Shown here: positions 9,092-17,595 of the stretch, in pieces
How the letters are laid out: each line of letters begins with the position of its first letter
Position numbering within the stretch: position 1 is the first letter of the stretch
Assembly (NCBI GenBank): GCA_023459055.1
Contig: JAEWVR010000031.1
Location: forward strand, 124,001-188,000
DNA: 64,000 nt
Source of the DNA: Fibrobacterota bacterium
GTDB taxonomy: Bacteria; Fibrobacterota; Chitinivibrionia; Chitinivibrionales; Chitinispirillaceae
Direction of reading: 5' to 3'
The notes under the pieces: generated by a model
Told to the model about the DNA's origin: nothing
Databases searched by the model: none
Seen by the model: the letters and a program-made list of their open reading frames with translations, nothing else
Translations under genes and position numbers: made by a program

Positions 9092-10054
9092 TTAAAAAGC
9101 ACCAACGTCTCTGCACCATGGAATAATTTCATTCTTATAGATTTGTGACATCATATTTTTCCCGTTAACGGTCTTGAATGAATGATTAAGACCATCAATT
9201 GTCACAACTTTAATGTTTGAGTGATCCTTCAATTGATTTTTAACAAAAAGAGCACTTTCAACAGGCGATGATTCATCTTCAGTTCCTGAAATAATAAGAA
9301 CCGGAATAGATATATTTGCAAGCGCATGAAATGAAGTCGTATCGTCAAGAGCCATTTTCCAGTACTTAAACGAATGCCCCATCCATCCCTGTAACGTATC
9401 TGTACTTATTCTAATTTCATCGAATTTATTTTGGAGTTCATCCAGATTGGTTATTCCGTTTGCGGTAAAAAAATCCGGATCCCGTTTGAATCCTTTCTTT
9501 AATAGTATTTCAAATTCTTTTGACTGAGGTAATCCCCCGGCTCCCATGATTATCACCTGTTTAACAACCGACAACCTCCGGGCAACCAGCGGAGCCAGAA
9601 CACCACCTTCACTTCCGCCAAACAACAGAACACTCTTCAATGAGTCATGATATACATTATGTACGATATCATTTACAACTGCGCATACATCATCGATCCT
9701 TCTTGTAAAGCAATTTGTCTGCCAGTACAGGTCTTTGTTGTAAAACGCGAATTTGTTTATTAATAGTATATCGTATCCGTACATTGACGCTTCAGCACCA
9801 TACCCGATGAGTTTTTTTACAGATTCCTGTCCGGATCCCTGAAGTATTACCAGAAGCTTATCAGAATGTTTTTCTGAATGCTTTTTACCTAATATTGAAT
9901 AAATCGTATCATTTGAATTAACAATTGAAATATGATTTTCATACGTAAGCGCAATTGTGTTTTTTTTACAGCCAGGAAATAGTATCATTGCAAGAACAAT
10001 TACTACGCAAAAAAAATACCTGTTATGCAATAATGCAGGTGATTTTACCACCAT
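9092..10054 (-). CDS. Alpha/beta-hydrolase lipoprotein
   Basis: From ATG 10054 the product has 320 residues. An in-frame ATG at 10087 would add 11 residues, but the stretch AGGGGGGGG, which can act as the ribosome binding site, lies between the two, favouring the inner start. The N terminus is a lipoprotein signal with a possible lipobox FPGC. The body is an alpha/beta hydrolase: nucleophile elbow GGSEGG, acid in SGTEDESSP, His in DGLNHSF, and an oxyanion-side motif LQGSGQES. It is probably membrane-anchored and periplasmic, acting on an ester or short peptide. The G8 tract at the 5' end is unusual (see findings). Fold confident, substrate unknown. Confidence 0.75.
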   Translation of the reverse strand: MVVKSPALLHNRYFFCVVIVLAMILFPGCKKNTIALTYENHISIVNSNDTIYSILGKKHSEKHSDKLLVILQGSGQESVKKLIGYGAEASMYGYDILLINKFAFYNKDLYWQTNCFTRRIDDVCAVVNDIVHNVYHDSLKSVLLFGGSEGGVLAPLVARRLSVVKQVIIMGAGGLPQSKEFEILLKKGFKRDPDFFTANGITNLDELQNKFDEIRISTDTLQGWMGHSFKYWKMALDDTTSFHALANISIPVLIISGTEDESSPVESALFVKNQLKDHSNIKVVTIDGLNHSFKTVNGKNMMSQIYKNEIIPWCRDVGAF

Positions 10055-10715
10055 AAAAACGCCCCCCCCTATTAGACAGATGACCAATTACATACATAAT
10101 TAATAGATTACTACGGAATGATAATTATCCTTCTTAGTAACATTCATAACAAATAGAAATGTGCTATTGATTACTATGACCATAAATATGACGAAAATAC
10201 ATTGTGTAACAGATCAAATACCATAATTTGATTAGTTGCATAATTGCGTTATGTTAATTGACGCTTTAGGACTAAAAAACACTTTGTTTTTCATGACCAA
10301 ATAAACAGACCATAACAGATGTCAATTTCTAATAAAAAGGACATGTATAACAATACATTTAGTTTGATAAACAGCAATCAACAATCGTTTTTTAAGCTGT
10401 TTTCAGCATAAAGAAGTTGTGCTTTTTGCTTCTGCGTACATTATATTATCAGCATACTGGTTAATAAATGGAAATGAACACAATGGTCATGTATAGTAAT
10501 GAATTTTAATGTATATGAACCACATAATGTATAAGGCACACCAAATTAACTATAGTGTATCACTAATATTTATCAGTTAATTTTTATTAACAGACAATCA
10601 TGTAGCGGTAAAATTTTTCCTGTAGAATTTTTAAGATTTAATAAATGCGAACTGTTCCGTTACGATACATTCCTGCCGGAGCGGTCGCCCACAACTAAAT
10701 GTTTAAGGAGTTTTT
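10055..10715. other. Long intergenic region between hydrolase and GH9 genes (divergent)
   Basis: About 660 AT-rich bases hold the divergent promoters of the hydrolase (minus) and the GH9 cellulase (plus). No open frame, tRNA or clear sigma-70 pair was recognised. AAGGAG at 10704-10709 is the GH9 ribosome binding site. Confidence 0.4.
10062..10069 (-). repeat. G8 homopolymer at the hydrolase start
   Basis: Eight consecutive C on the plus strand (G8 on the coding strand) lie between two candidate starts of the hydrolase gene and overlap its Shine-Dalgarno position. Slippage would change spacing to the inner ATG or the frame from the outer one. Confidence 0.8.
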
Positions 10716-13055
10716 ATGAAGTTATACGTTCTTTTGGGGTATTTAATCCTCGCCACAACATTGAACGTGTCCGCACAATCTTTCGATTACGGAAGTGCCC
10801 TTGATGCGGCTATGAAATTTTATGACGCCAACAGATGCGGACCTGATGCCGGCAAGGACAATGCTTTTTCCTGGCGTGGTGCCTGTCATACCAATGATGC
10901 GTATCCTGGTGGTTATCATGATGCCGGAGACCATGTTAAATTCGGACTTCCCCAGTGCTGGTCTGCTGCATTACTCGGTTGGGCAATGTATGAATATCCA
11001 TCGTCGTTTGCATCACATAAAGATAGGTACTGGCGTGTGATGAAGTATTTCACCGACTACTTTCTCGCTTGTCATACATCTGGTTCATTTGTCTATCAGG
11101 TTGGAGAAGGTAACGAAGATCATGGTTATTGGGGATCTCCTGAAAAGCAGCCAAGTAGCAATCGTTTGATCATCAAAGCTCCTCCAGGGTCAGATATTTG
11201 TGGAGAAGCTGCGGCAGCTCTCGCGCTTATGTATCTCAACTACAAAAGTGTTGATGAGAGCTACGCACAGAAATGTCTCGATGCTGCAAAAGATCTTCAA
11301 TCAATGGCAGTTTCAGGTCTTTCATCAGATCCAACATCGAAGTCCCCCCGTAGCTCCGATGGTGCAGGTGGTAATTTTTACAAGTCATCTTCACACTACG
11401 ACGATGTCATTTGGGGTGCAATCTGGTTGTATACAGCAACCGGAGATGACAAGTATCTTGAAAAAGTTGACGAATGGGTTTTAGTTAAAAATGATCCGGG
11501 TGATGATCCGTTTCAGAAGAAATGGGCACCTGCATGGGATGATGTTACTATGTTCAACCTTGTCAAGTTAGCAGAAATTACTGGAAACGAAAAATATTAT
11601 AACGGAGTTGTCTTTAATCTTGAATGGTTCAAAGCCGGGGCTACGCAAGGAAAATCACCTGCAGGATTACCAATTGTGGATACATGGGCTCCGTTACGGT
11701 ATGCCTCATGTGAAGCTGGGCTTGGATATACAGCTTATCGTCTTCTCGGTTATAAGAACAATACTGAACTTGGCGCATTCATCATCGATTATTGCCTTGG
11801 CAAAAACCCAAGAAATAGTTCTTATATTACCGGATGGGGCAGTAATCCGCCGAAGCATCCACACCACAGAGCTAATGAGCCGAATAGGGACGGAAATGCT
11901 AATGGCATGATCGGTGCACTGGTCGGTGGTGGTACCAAAGATGACTTCAAAGATGATGTCAACGATTATGTAATGAATGAAGTTGCACTCGATTATAATG
12001 CATCGTTTATATTCGGCCTCGCTGCACATATGTACTTTGCAAATGGCGGTAAAGCAAAAAACATGGGCCCTTCAGTGTCCATCACTTCACCGAGAAACAA
12101 CATTTATCTACCAAAGGGTGGTGAGGTTACTGTTAACGTTACTGCAAAAGATGCTGATGGCAAAGTGACAAAAATTGAGTTGTACAAAGGAGATCAACTT
12201 CTTACCAGTTCAACGACATCGCCGTTAACCTACACATTTACAAACTCAGAATCTGAAGATATTACATTATATGCCAAAGCATCAGATGATTCTTCACATA
12301 CCACAAAGTCTCAATCAGTCACTGTGCATTTCTCTGCGCCGGATGCTCCCGGCAGCATGATTAAACGTGACGGATGGATGGCGACTTCATCGACTGCATC
12401 TCCAAATGCACCTGAAGGTGGCAGCAGTGCTCTCGATAATGATCCGGCAACACGCTGGGCATCTGGTGCGGCTATGTCACCTGGTATGTGGTTCCTTCTT
12501 GATATGGGCTATCCACGATCATTTGATCAGATAACTGTCGACGGAACTGGCTCTGGTTCTGATTTTCCTTTAAAGTTAAAGGTCTTTGCAGGTAATGACA
12601 CAGCAAACATGAAGACTCCTATCCTTAGCGACTCAGGTTCTTTACTCAATGTAATTGAACTGCCGGAAGTTGTCACAGCCCAATATATCAAGCTGGTAGT
12701 TGAAGAAGGACAGGGTGGGAGCTGGTGGTCTATTCATGAGATCAATGTCAGAAGTGCTAATTCAACACCAGTCCTAAGACCGATTGCGCAAAACAATCCA
12801 TCAGGATTTGGAATCAATGCAGTTATTCAGGACAAATCGGTCCGCATTGGATACCATATTCCTAAAAGCGGTCGGGTTACCATCGAAGAATACACGCTGG
12901 ATGGCGTTCGTACCAATGTAGTATTTGACGGCATGTGTAATACAGGTAATTTTTCAATTACCCGCAATACCATGACTTCAGGTTCGAAAATGGTTTTTTA
13001 CAAAATGAGTTACGATGGTAAATCTGTAATGACAAAAACAGTTCTGTTGCGTTAA
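10716..13055 (+). CDS. GH9 endoglucanase with Ig-like, F5/8-type and sorting domains
   Basis: A 779-residue secreted cellulase. Residues 1-20 are a signal peptide. Residues 22-445 form a GH9 (alpha/alpha)6 catalytic domain with GGYHDAGDHVKFGLP (catalytic Asp69/Asp72) and NEVALDYNA (acid Glu422). GH9 enzymes cut beta-1,4-glucan with inversion. Next comes a bacterial Ig-like domain (VSITSPRNNIYLPKGG, about 450-545), then a discoidin/F5-8-type carbohydrate-binding module (SSALDNDPATRWASG, about 550-680), then a type IX-style sorting domain ending KTVLLR. AAGGAG precedes the ATG and a strong terminator follows, so it is monocistronic. Likely exported through the outer membrane and anchored or released after sorting-domain cleavage. 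Confidence 0.92.
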   Translation: MKLYVLLGYLILATTLNVSAQSFDYGSALDAAMKFYDANRCGPDAGKDNAFSWRGACHTNDAYPGGYHDAGDHVKFGLPQCWSAALLGWAMYEYPSSFASHKDRYWRVMKYFTDYFLACHTSGSFVYQVGEGNEDHGYWGSPEKQPSSNRLIIKAPPGSDICGEAAAALALMYLNYKSVDESYAQKCLDAAKDLQSMAVSGLSSDPTSKSPRSSDGAGGNFYKSSSHYDDVIWGAIWLYTATGDDKYLEKVDEWVLVKNDPGDDPFQKKWAPAWDDVTMFNLVKLAEITGNEKYYNGVVFNLEWFKAGATQGKSPAGLPIVDTWAPLRYASCEAGLGYTAYRLLGYKNNTELGAFIIDYCLGKNPRNSSYITGWGSNPPKHPHHRANEPNRDGNANGMIGALVGGGTKDDFKDDVNDYVMNEVALDYNASFIFGLAAHMYFANGGKAKNMGPSVSITSPRNNIYLPKGGEVTVNVTAKDADGKVTKIELYKGDQLLTSSTTSPLTYTFTNSESEDITLYAKASDDSSHTTKSQSVTVHFSAPDAPGSMIKRDGWMATSSTASPNAPEGGSSALDNDPATRWASGAAMSPGMWFLLDMGYPRSFDQITVDGTGSGSDFPLKLKVFAGNDTANMKTPILSDSGSLLNVIELPEVVTAQYIKLVVEEGQGGSWWSIHEINVRSANSTPVLRPIAQNNPSGFGINAVIQDKSVRIGYHIPKSGRVTIEEYTLDGVRTNVVFDGMCNTGNFSITRNTMTSGSKMVFYKMSYDGKSVMTKTVLLR

Positions 13056-13105
13056 GTTGCAGATTTCGTAAAACTACATAGTCGACCTTAACAAATCTAC
13101 AATTT

Positions 13106-13145
13106 AAACCCTGTCCAGGATTCTCCTTAGACAGGGTTTTTTCTA
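13106..13145 (+). terminator. Intrinsic terminator of the GH9 gene
   Basis: AAACCCTGTC (13106-13115) pairs perfectly with GACAGGGTTT (13130-13139) around a 14-base loop, followed by TTTTCT. It lies about 50 bases after the GH9 stop. Confidence 0.85.
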
Positions 13146-13202
13146 TTTAAATATCCATATATATCAGTGACGCATTTCGAAAACAACGATTATAATTGCT
13201 TT

Positions 13203-13600
13203 TTAAACATCAAAACAGTGTACTACTTGATCTGTAATCCTTTTTTTTAAGATAAGATTTTTCAAAAGGAAATACTCTTTCCGTATTGAGAATCATACTT
13301 TCATAGTCATTATTTTTAGAATTATTGATATTTCTTCATCAATCACCAAATGCCCAACACCCTTTTTCCGTAAAGCATAATCTATGAAGAATTCGTCGAC
13401 AAAGTACTCTTTTGATTTAATCCAGTAAATTCGTTGCCGATCATTACACCGATTATCTTCGCATTTGTATCAACGGCACAAAAATTCAATCCCGTATTTA
13501 CTTTGATAAAGTCATACTCAAAGCGACTACTGTATTGTAATTGCACCACCCAAATACATCGTTGATTATTATTAAAAATACAATCTGTCCAAAATAGCAA
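13203..13600 (-). pseudogene. Decayed GNAT acetyltransferase gene
   Basis: Three short minus-strand reading frames join into one GNAT-like sequence if two frameshifts are allowed. The first (near 13600-13420) reads FCAVDTNAKIIGVMIGNEFTG. The second (about 13420-13320) reads EYFVDEFFIDYALRKKGVGH, the acetyl-CoA-binding motif A (R-x-x-G-x-G type). The third (about 13320-13203) reads NNDYESMILNTERVFPFEKS, the expected following strand and helix. No intact start was found; the 5' part is eroded. It lies between two glycoside hydrolase genes. The order of motifs makes chance unlikely, though sequencing errors could in principle mimic the frameshifts. Confidence 0.6.
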
Positions 13601-13729
13601 TAGAAGCTATAGTTAATACATCTGTTTTTGACAAAATCAAAAAGGAGATACTCGGAAATCTGTAATGGCAAGCGGGCATCGGTTGAATAAGTATTGCATA
13701 AAAACAAGATAAAATTATGAGGATAATGC

Positions 13730-13771
13730 AAAAAAAATACCGAAGCCATTATTAATGACTCCGGTATTTTT
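13730..13771 (-). terminator. Intrinsic terminator of the GH11 gene
   Basis: On the minus strand AATACCGGAGTCATT pairs with AATGGCTTCGGTATT (15 positions, two of them G-T wobble) around a 3-base loop, and is followed by T8. A 17-base sequence between this hairpin and the stop codon recurs after the GH8 gene. Confidence 0.8.
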
Positions 13772-13792
13772 AAGTGCAAAGAATAGTAAAGC

Positions 13793-14788
13793 TTATCGAT
13801 TAACTACAAACTGATGCACTGCTTTGTTGCCATTACGCAGGATGTATGAGCCTGATGGCAGATTTGATGTTGGCAGTGTTAATGAAGAACCATTCTGAAC
13901 AACATTCTGAAGCTGGAAAACTTTACCCATTGGATTGATAATTGAAATTTTCGACATATCCTGATTGAGTAATGTATTACCTGAAATGTTAAGCGCTTCC
14001 TCAGAACGGTATATTACCAATCCGTTATTCTTCTGTACGTTGATATTGTTATTAAGTATCGGAGTTTTCCCAAGTGGTACGCCATTGATAGAAAGAACAA
14101 AATTTGTAACATTATTGCTACCGCTACTCTGATACCCTTCAGTACAAAGTGCTACCTCATACATCTTACCCATTTTTAAACCTTGTTTTTCCCAAGCTTT
14201 AAAATGTTCACTGACTGAGATAGTTCCACTGGTTCTTTTACCTTTACGAACATTAAAAAATTGCTGAAATGTTGATGTTCCAAAAATGGATGGTTGGTTA
14301 TTTCTCATTGCTGTCTTCATTTTATAAGTCCCACCATCAACTGAAATCTCAGCCTTTGATCCACCATTTCCACCGTCAGGTGGTTCCCAGGTTCCCCAGC
14401 TTTCGATAATGTAATATTCCACAAGTGGAGAAACGGTCCATCCATAGACACACAAGTATGAGTTTCCTTGTGGATTATACTGACAATTATACTCAATTTT
14501 CATTTCCCCAATTTGAGAATGAGTCTTAGACGTGTCTAACCACTTTTTCCCTGTCCGAGCGAGGAAGTTTTCAGCATTCTGCCAATTACAGGTATATGCT
14601 CCACCGCCTTTCAAAGTCATACTTCCGGTTCCTTGATTCCCGCGATTATCGAACCATAGCTCATAGTCATAACCATCACTATTCGTAGCGGTTGTGTTTT
14701 TGTTCACGGTTTGTGCCATCCCCCCCCCGATACCCATAAGTAGTAGAACGGTAAGGCCTCCTAATAATGATGCCTTGTTTCGTACCAT
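13793..14788 (-). CDS. GH11 endo-beta-1,4-xylanase with sorting domain
   Basis: A 331-residue secreted xylanase. Residues 1-25 are a signal peptide; about 37-240 form the GH11 beta-jelly-roll with the family signatures YLCVYGWTVSPLVEYYIIESWG (nucleophile Glu124) and CTEGYQSSG (acid/base Glu217). The enzyme cleaves xylan backbone with retention. The C-terminal 75 residues or so (KISIINPMGKVFQL, LPSGSYILR) are a type IX-like sorting domain. AAAAAGGAG lies 6 bases before the ATG. Codons 21-23 form a G9 homopolymer inside the signal peptide, a possible switch. The next codon is an in-frame ATG (Met24) that could give a leaderless form. It neighbours the tandem deacetylase, suggesting shared xylan attack. 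Confidence 0.93.
   Translation of the reverse strand: MVRNKASLLGGLTVLLLMGIGGGMAQTVNKNTTATNSDGYDYELWFDNRGNQGTGSMTLKGGGAYTCNWQNAENFLARTGKKWLDTSKTHSQIGEMKIEYNCQYNPQGNSYLCVYGWTVSPLVEYYIIESWGTWEPPDGGNGGSKAEISVDGGTYKMKTAMRNNQPSIFGTSTFQQFFNVRKGKRTSGTISVSEHFKAWEKQGLKMGKMYEVALCTEGYQSSGSNNVTNFVLSINGVPLGKTPILNNNINVQKNNGLVIYRSEEALNISGNTLLNQDMSKISIINPMGKVFQLQNVVQNGSSLTLPTSNLPSGSYILRNGNKAVHQFVVNR
14720..14728 (-). repeat. G9 homopolymer in the xylanase signal peptide
   Basis: Nine consecutive C on the plus strand encode Gly21-Gly23 of the xylanase precursor. A change of one or two bases would frameshift the enzyme before its catalytic domain. Such a run is conspicuous in AT-rich DNA. Confidence 0.9.
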
Positions 14789-14864
14789 CTGCTTCTCCTT
14801 TTTCTGAAACGTAAAAATGTATCAATTAAGCACAATTAATAATCATCACAAATCAAAACCAATT

Positions 14865-14893
14865 ATTAGATTGTTAACTATATTGTATGTAAA
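14865..14893 (-). promoter_or_regulatory. Candidate sigma-70-type promoter for the xylanase
   Basis: On the minus strand TTTACA (five of six matches to the -35 consensus) and TCTAAT (five of six to -10) are separated by exactly 17 bases, about 75 bases upstream of the xylanase ATG. Pattern match only. Confidence 0.35.
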
Positions 14894-15152
14894 GAAATAA
14901 ACAACCTGTTATTAATATAAACAAAATATTTTAAAATGAATGTTTTTTTACTGATCCCCCAATCAGTTCTATTGTGGCAAAATGGGAAAAGAAACCATAT
15001 ATATAGCACTAATCACCTGATTTATATATTGCAATATATAGGCAATTGTATTGAAATACTTCCTGTTTTTTAAGTAATTCCGATAAAACGTACACAACTT
15101 GTGTACATAAACACCATATATAATACCGGGGATATTCTTTGAATGTGATGTC

Positions 15153-15198
15153 TAAAAAAAAGCATATTCTATTACAATCTGCAACAGAATATGCTTTT
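15153..15198 (-). terminator. Intrinsic terminator of the tandem deacetylase gene
   Basis: AAAAGCATATTCT (15158-15170) and AGAATATGCTTTT (15186-15198) form a perfect 13-base stem with a 15-base loop. On the minus strand the stem ends in T8. It lies about 150 bases beyond the deacetylase stop. Confidence 0.75.
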
Positions 15199-15348
15199 CA
15201 TTGAGTGATATGGTTGACATATCATATTCTCAGTATTTGATAGCTTACCACTCAGAATGAAATTACCATGGTCTTAAATGCGTGGTACTCACCCGACTAT
15301 GGATATGTCGTAATTACCCGGACCATTGTAATACAACATATGAATTAT

Positions 15349-17595
15349 TTACTTTTTTAACAACAACTGACGACTCCATACATGTTCACCATTTGAAATT
15401 CGTACAACGTACATTGAACTTGATCTGTTGATACCATCAAAAGGTAAAGTGATACTTCCCGTGTTACTGCTAGCATTATTTACTCTATGCCTTGCAACGA
15501 CAGCTCCTTTGAGATCAAATATAGTTATGTCGAATGGTGAACCTGAAAACATACCGGTTTCCATTATCAATTGTGAATTTGTCAATTGATAATTTACATT
15601 TACAGAATTCGCAGCTATTGATTTACCTAAACTGTATTGTTTATCATTTTGTTTAATAACAATATTTCCATTGTCAGGAACAGCATCAAACATTATGTAT
15701 TTTACCGAATTGACATTTGTTATCGATATTGGTAACTGCTTACCATTTTGCTCAGCAGATGCATTTTGCCATGCTGCCGGAAGGGGTCTGCGTATTGTGA
15801 TTGGATAGTTATAAATGGAATCCGGCAGATTGTCCGTCAGCTGAATGATAACGGTGTTTCCCTGTGCTGAGATTTCATTTATCACTGCATTATTACGTTC
15901 CTTTATGTACCGTACCGTATTAGAGAATGCCGAAACCCAATATTTATTACTGTTATTATTCAAATACTGTATAGTACTTTTGAGAACCGTTGATGACAAC
16001 GGTGAATAACCGCCATCATTATCGATACCATGCACCATAAGAACACACCATCCTTTCTGTGCATCAGTTCTTTCAAATGTCTTTACAAATGCACCAAGGG
16101 TGTTTAATGCGTACCGCTCGCTACCGCAATCAAAAGATTTGATATCCATGAATGATGCAGGTGTACTGGATTCAATCACCCCATCTCCTCCACGCGCGGC
16201 GATATAATATTTTGATGTAATACTTTCTTCACCTTTAATACAATACGGATATGCAATGGTCATGCATTTTTGTCCTGGTATGCGATTGTTTATACTATTT
16301 CTGGAGTTTTTCAGTTCTTTATCTTGTTCTGCTAAACTCAAATTACGTAATTTTGGATGCGAAACAGTATGGCTCGCAATTTCATGTCCGCTTGCAGCGG
16401 CATTTATTAATTTCGACCAGTCTGATACCCAATCAATTACAGTAAATAATGTCATCTTGTAACCATACTGATCAAATATCGGGATAGCTTTTTTAAACTG
16501 ATTCGAGCAACCGTCATCAAAAGTATACGTTATTGCAGCAGACCTGAATCCATTCCAGGTACCAATCTCATATTTTGTTGAGGGTATTACATTTTCTGGT
16601 TTAATAATAACATTACCATTATCCGGAACAACATCAAACGAGATGTATCTATTCGAGTTGACTAATGTTATCGACGAAGTCAGCCGCTTACCGTTTTGTT
16701 CTGCAAATACAGTACTCCATGATGCCGGAATCGGCCTTCGAATGGTTATCGGGACATTGTAAATAGAGTTAGGGAGATTGTCTGTTACTTGAATTGTAAA
16801 TGAATTTTCCTGCGATGATATTTCTCTTATTGTAATGCTATCACGTTCTTTGATATATCGTGCAGCGTCAAGAAATGTTGTAATCCAGTATTTACTTTTA
16901 AGCCCATCCAGATATTGTAAACTGCCACTGAGTGTTGTTGATGACAATGGGGAATATCCGCCATCATCGTCAATGCCATGTATCACAAGAACGCACCAGC
17001 CTTTTGATGCCGCTGCGTTGCTAAATGTCGCATTAAAATCATCAAGTGTATTTAATGAGTATTCTGTGTTACCACAATCTATTGAATTAATATCCATAAA
17101 TGATCCGGGAGTACTTGATTCTATTCCTCCGCGCCCACCACGCCCGGCAATGTAATATTTTACTGTAATACTGTCGTGACTTTTAATACAATATGGATAT
17201 GCAACGGTAAGACATTCCGGCCCAGTAATGGTGCTTTCAATAGTCTCTTTTGAGTTTCTTAATTCATTATTTTGTTCTGTAGTATTTATATCAGCAAGGT
17301 TTGAATGTGTAACAGTATGACTAGCGATTTCATGACCATTTGACGCAGCTTTTTTTAAATCGGTCCAGTCTGATACCCATTCAGTCACCGTAAATAGTGT
17401 GAGTTTATAGCCAAATTGATCAAACATTGGAATAGCTTTTGTAAATTGATTCGAGTACCCGTCATCGAAGGTATACGTTATCGCTGCATCGCGGAATCCA
17501 TTCCATGTTCCTACCTCGTATGGAGAGGGAATTGTCCGGGCATTTACAACAGTACATAATAAGATGATTGGTAAAAACATTTTTCTACAATTCAT
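15349..17595 (-). CDS. Tandem double NodB-domain polysaccharide deacetylase (CE4-like)
   Basis: A 748-residue secreted protein made of two near-copies of one unit followed by a sorting domain. After a signal peptide (1-20), unit one has TYTFDDGYS (Asp at about 44-45) and HTVTHSNL (His93, His97); unit two has TYTFDDGCS and HTVSHPKL. These are NodB motif 1 (catalytic base and metal Asp) and motif 2 (metal His pair). Each unit ends with an Ig-like segment (ITIRRPxPA, DNGN). The C terminus (ITIFDLKGAVVARH) is a type IX-style domain. CE4 enzymes remove N- or O-acetyl groups from chitin, peptidoglycan or xylan; the xylanase neighbour suggests acetyl-xylan, an inference. A minus-strand terminator follows. 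Confidence 0.85.
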   Translation of the reverse strand: MNCRKMFLPIILLCTVVNARTIPSPYEVGTWNGFRDAAITYTFDDGYSNQFTKAIPMFDQFGYKLTLFTVTEWVSDWTDLKKAASNGHEIASHTVTHSNLADINTTEQNNELRNSKETIESTITGPECLTVAYPYCIKSHDSITVKYYIAGRGGRGGIESSTPGSFMDINSIDCGNTEYSLNTLDDFNATFSNAAASKGWCVLVIHGIDDDGGYSPLSSTTLSGSLQYLDGLKSKYWITTFLDAARYIKERDSITIREISSQENSFTIQVTDNLPNSIYNVPITIRRPIPASWSTVFAEQNGKRLTSSITLVNSNRYISFDVVPDNGNVIIKPENVIPSTKYEIGTWNGFRSAAITYTFDDGCSNQFKKAIPIFDQYGYKMTLFTVIDWVSDWSKLINAAASGHEIASHTVSHPKLRNLSLAEQDKELKNSRNSINNRIPGQKCMTIAYPYCIKGEESITSKYYIAARGGDGVIESSTPASFMDIKSFDCGSERYALNTLGAFVKTFERTDAQKGWCVLMVHGIDNDGGYSPLSSTVLKSTIQYLNNNSNKYWVSAFSNTVRYIKERNNAVINEISAQGNTVIIQLTDNLPDSIYNYPITIRRPLPAAWQNASAEQNGKQLPISITNVNSVKYIMFDAVPDNGNIVIKQNDKQYSLGKSIAANSVNVNYQLTNSQLIMETGMFSGSPFDITIFDLKGAVVARHRVNNASSNTGSITLPFDGINRSSSMYVVRISNGEHVWSRQLLLKK
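15640..17540 (-). repeat. Intragenic duplication in the deacetylase gene
   Basis: Two homologous units, about 16560-17540 and 15640-16560, repeat the whole NodB-plus-Ig module with recognisable similarity also at DNA level, for example the sequences around 16545 and 17500. The copies have diverged, so the duplication is not recent. Confidence 0.75.

Larger units (their letters stand above)
13056..13792. other. Intergenic region between GH9 and GH11 genes
   Basis: This convergent gap holds the GH9 terminator, the GNAT remnant and the GH11 terminator, all described separately. No intact gene was recognised. Confidence 0.5.
14789..15348. other. Intergenic region between deacetylase and xylanase genes
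   Basis: It contains the deacetylase terminator (15153-15198) and the candidate xylanase promoter (14865-14893). The remaining AT-rich sequence shows nothing else recognisable. Confidence 0.45.
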
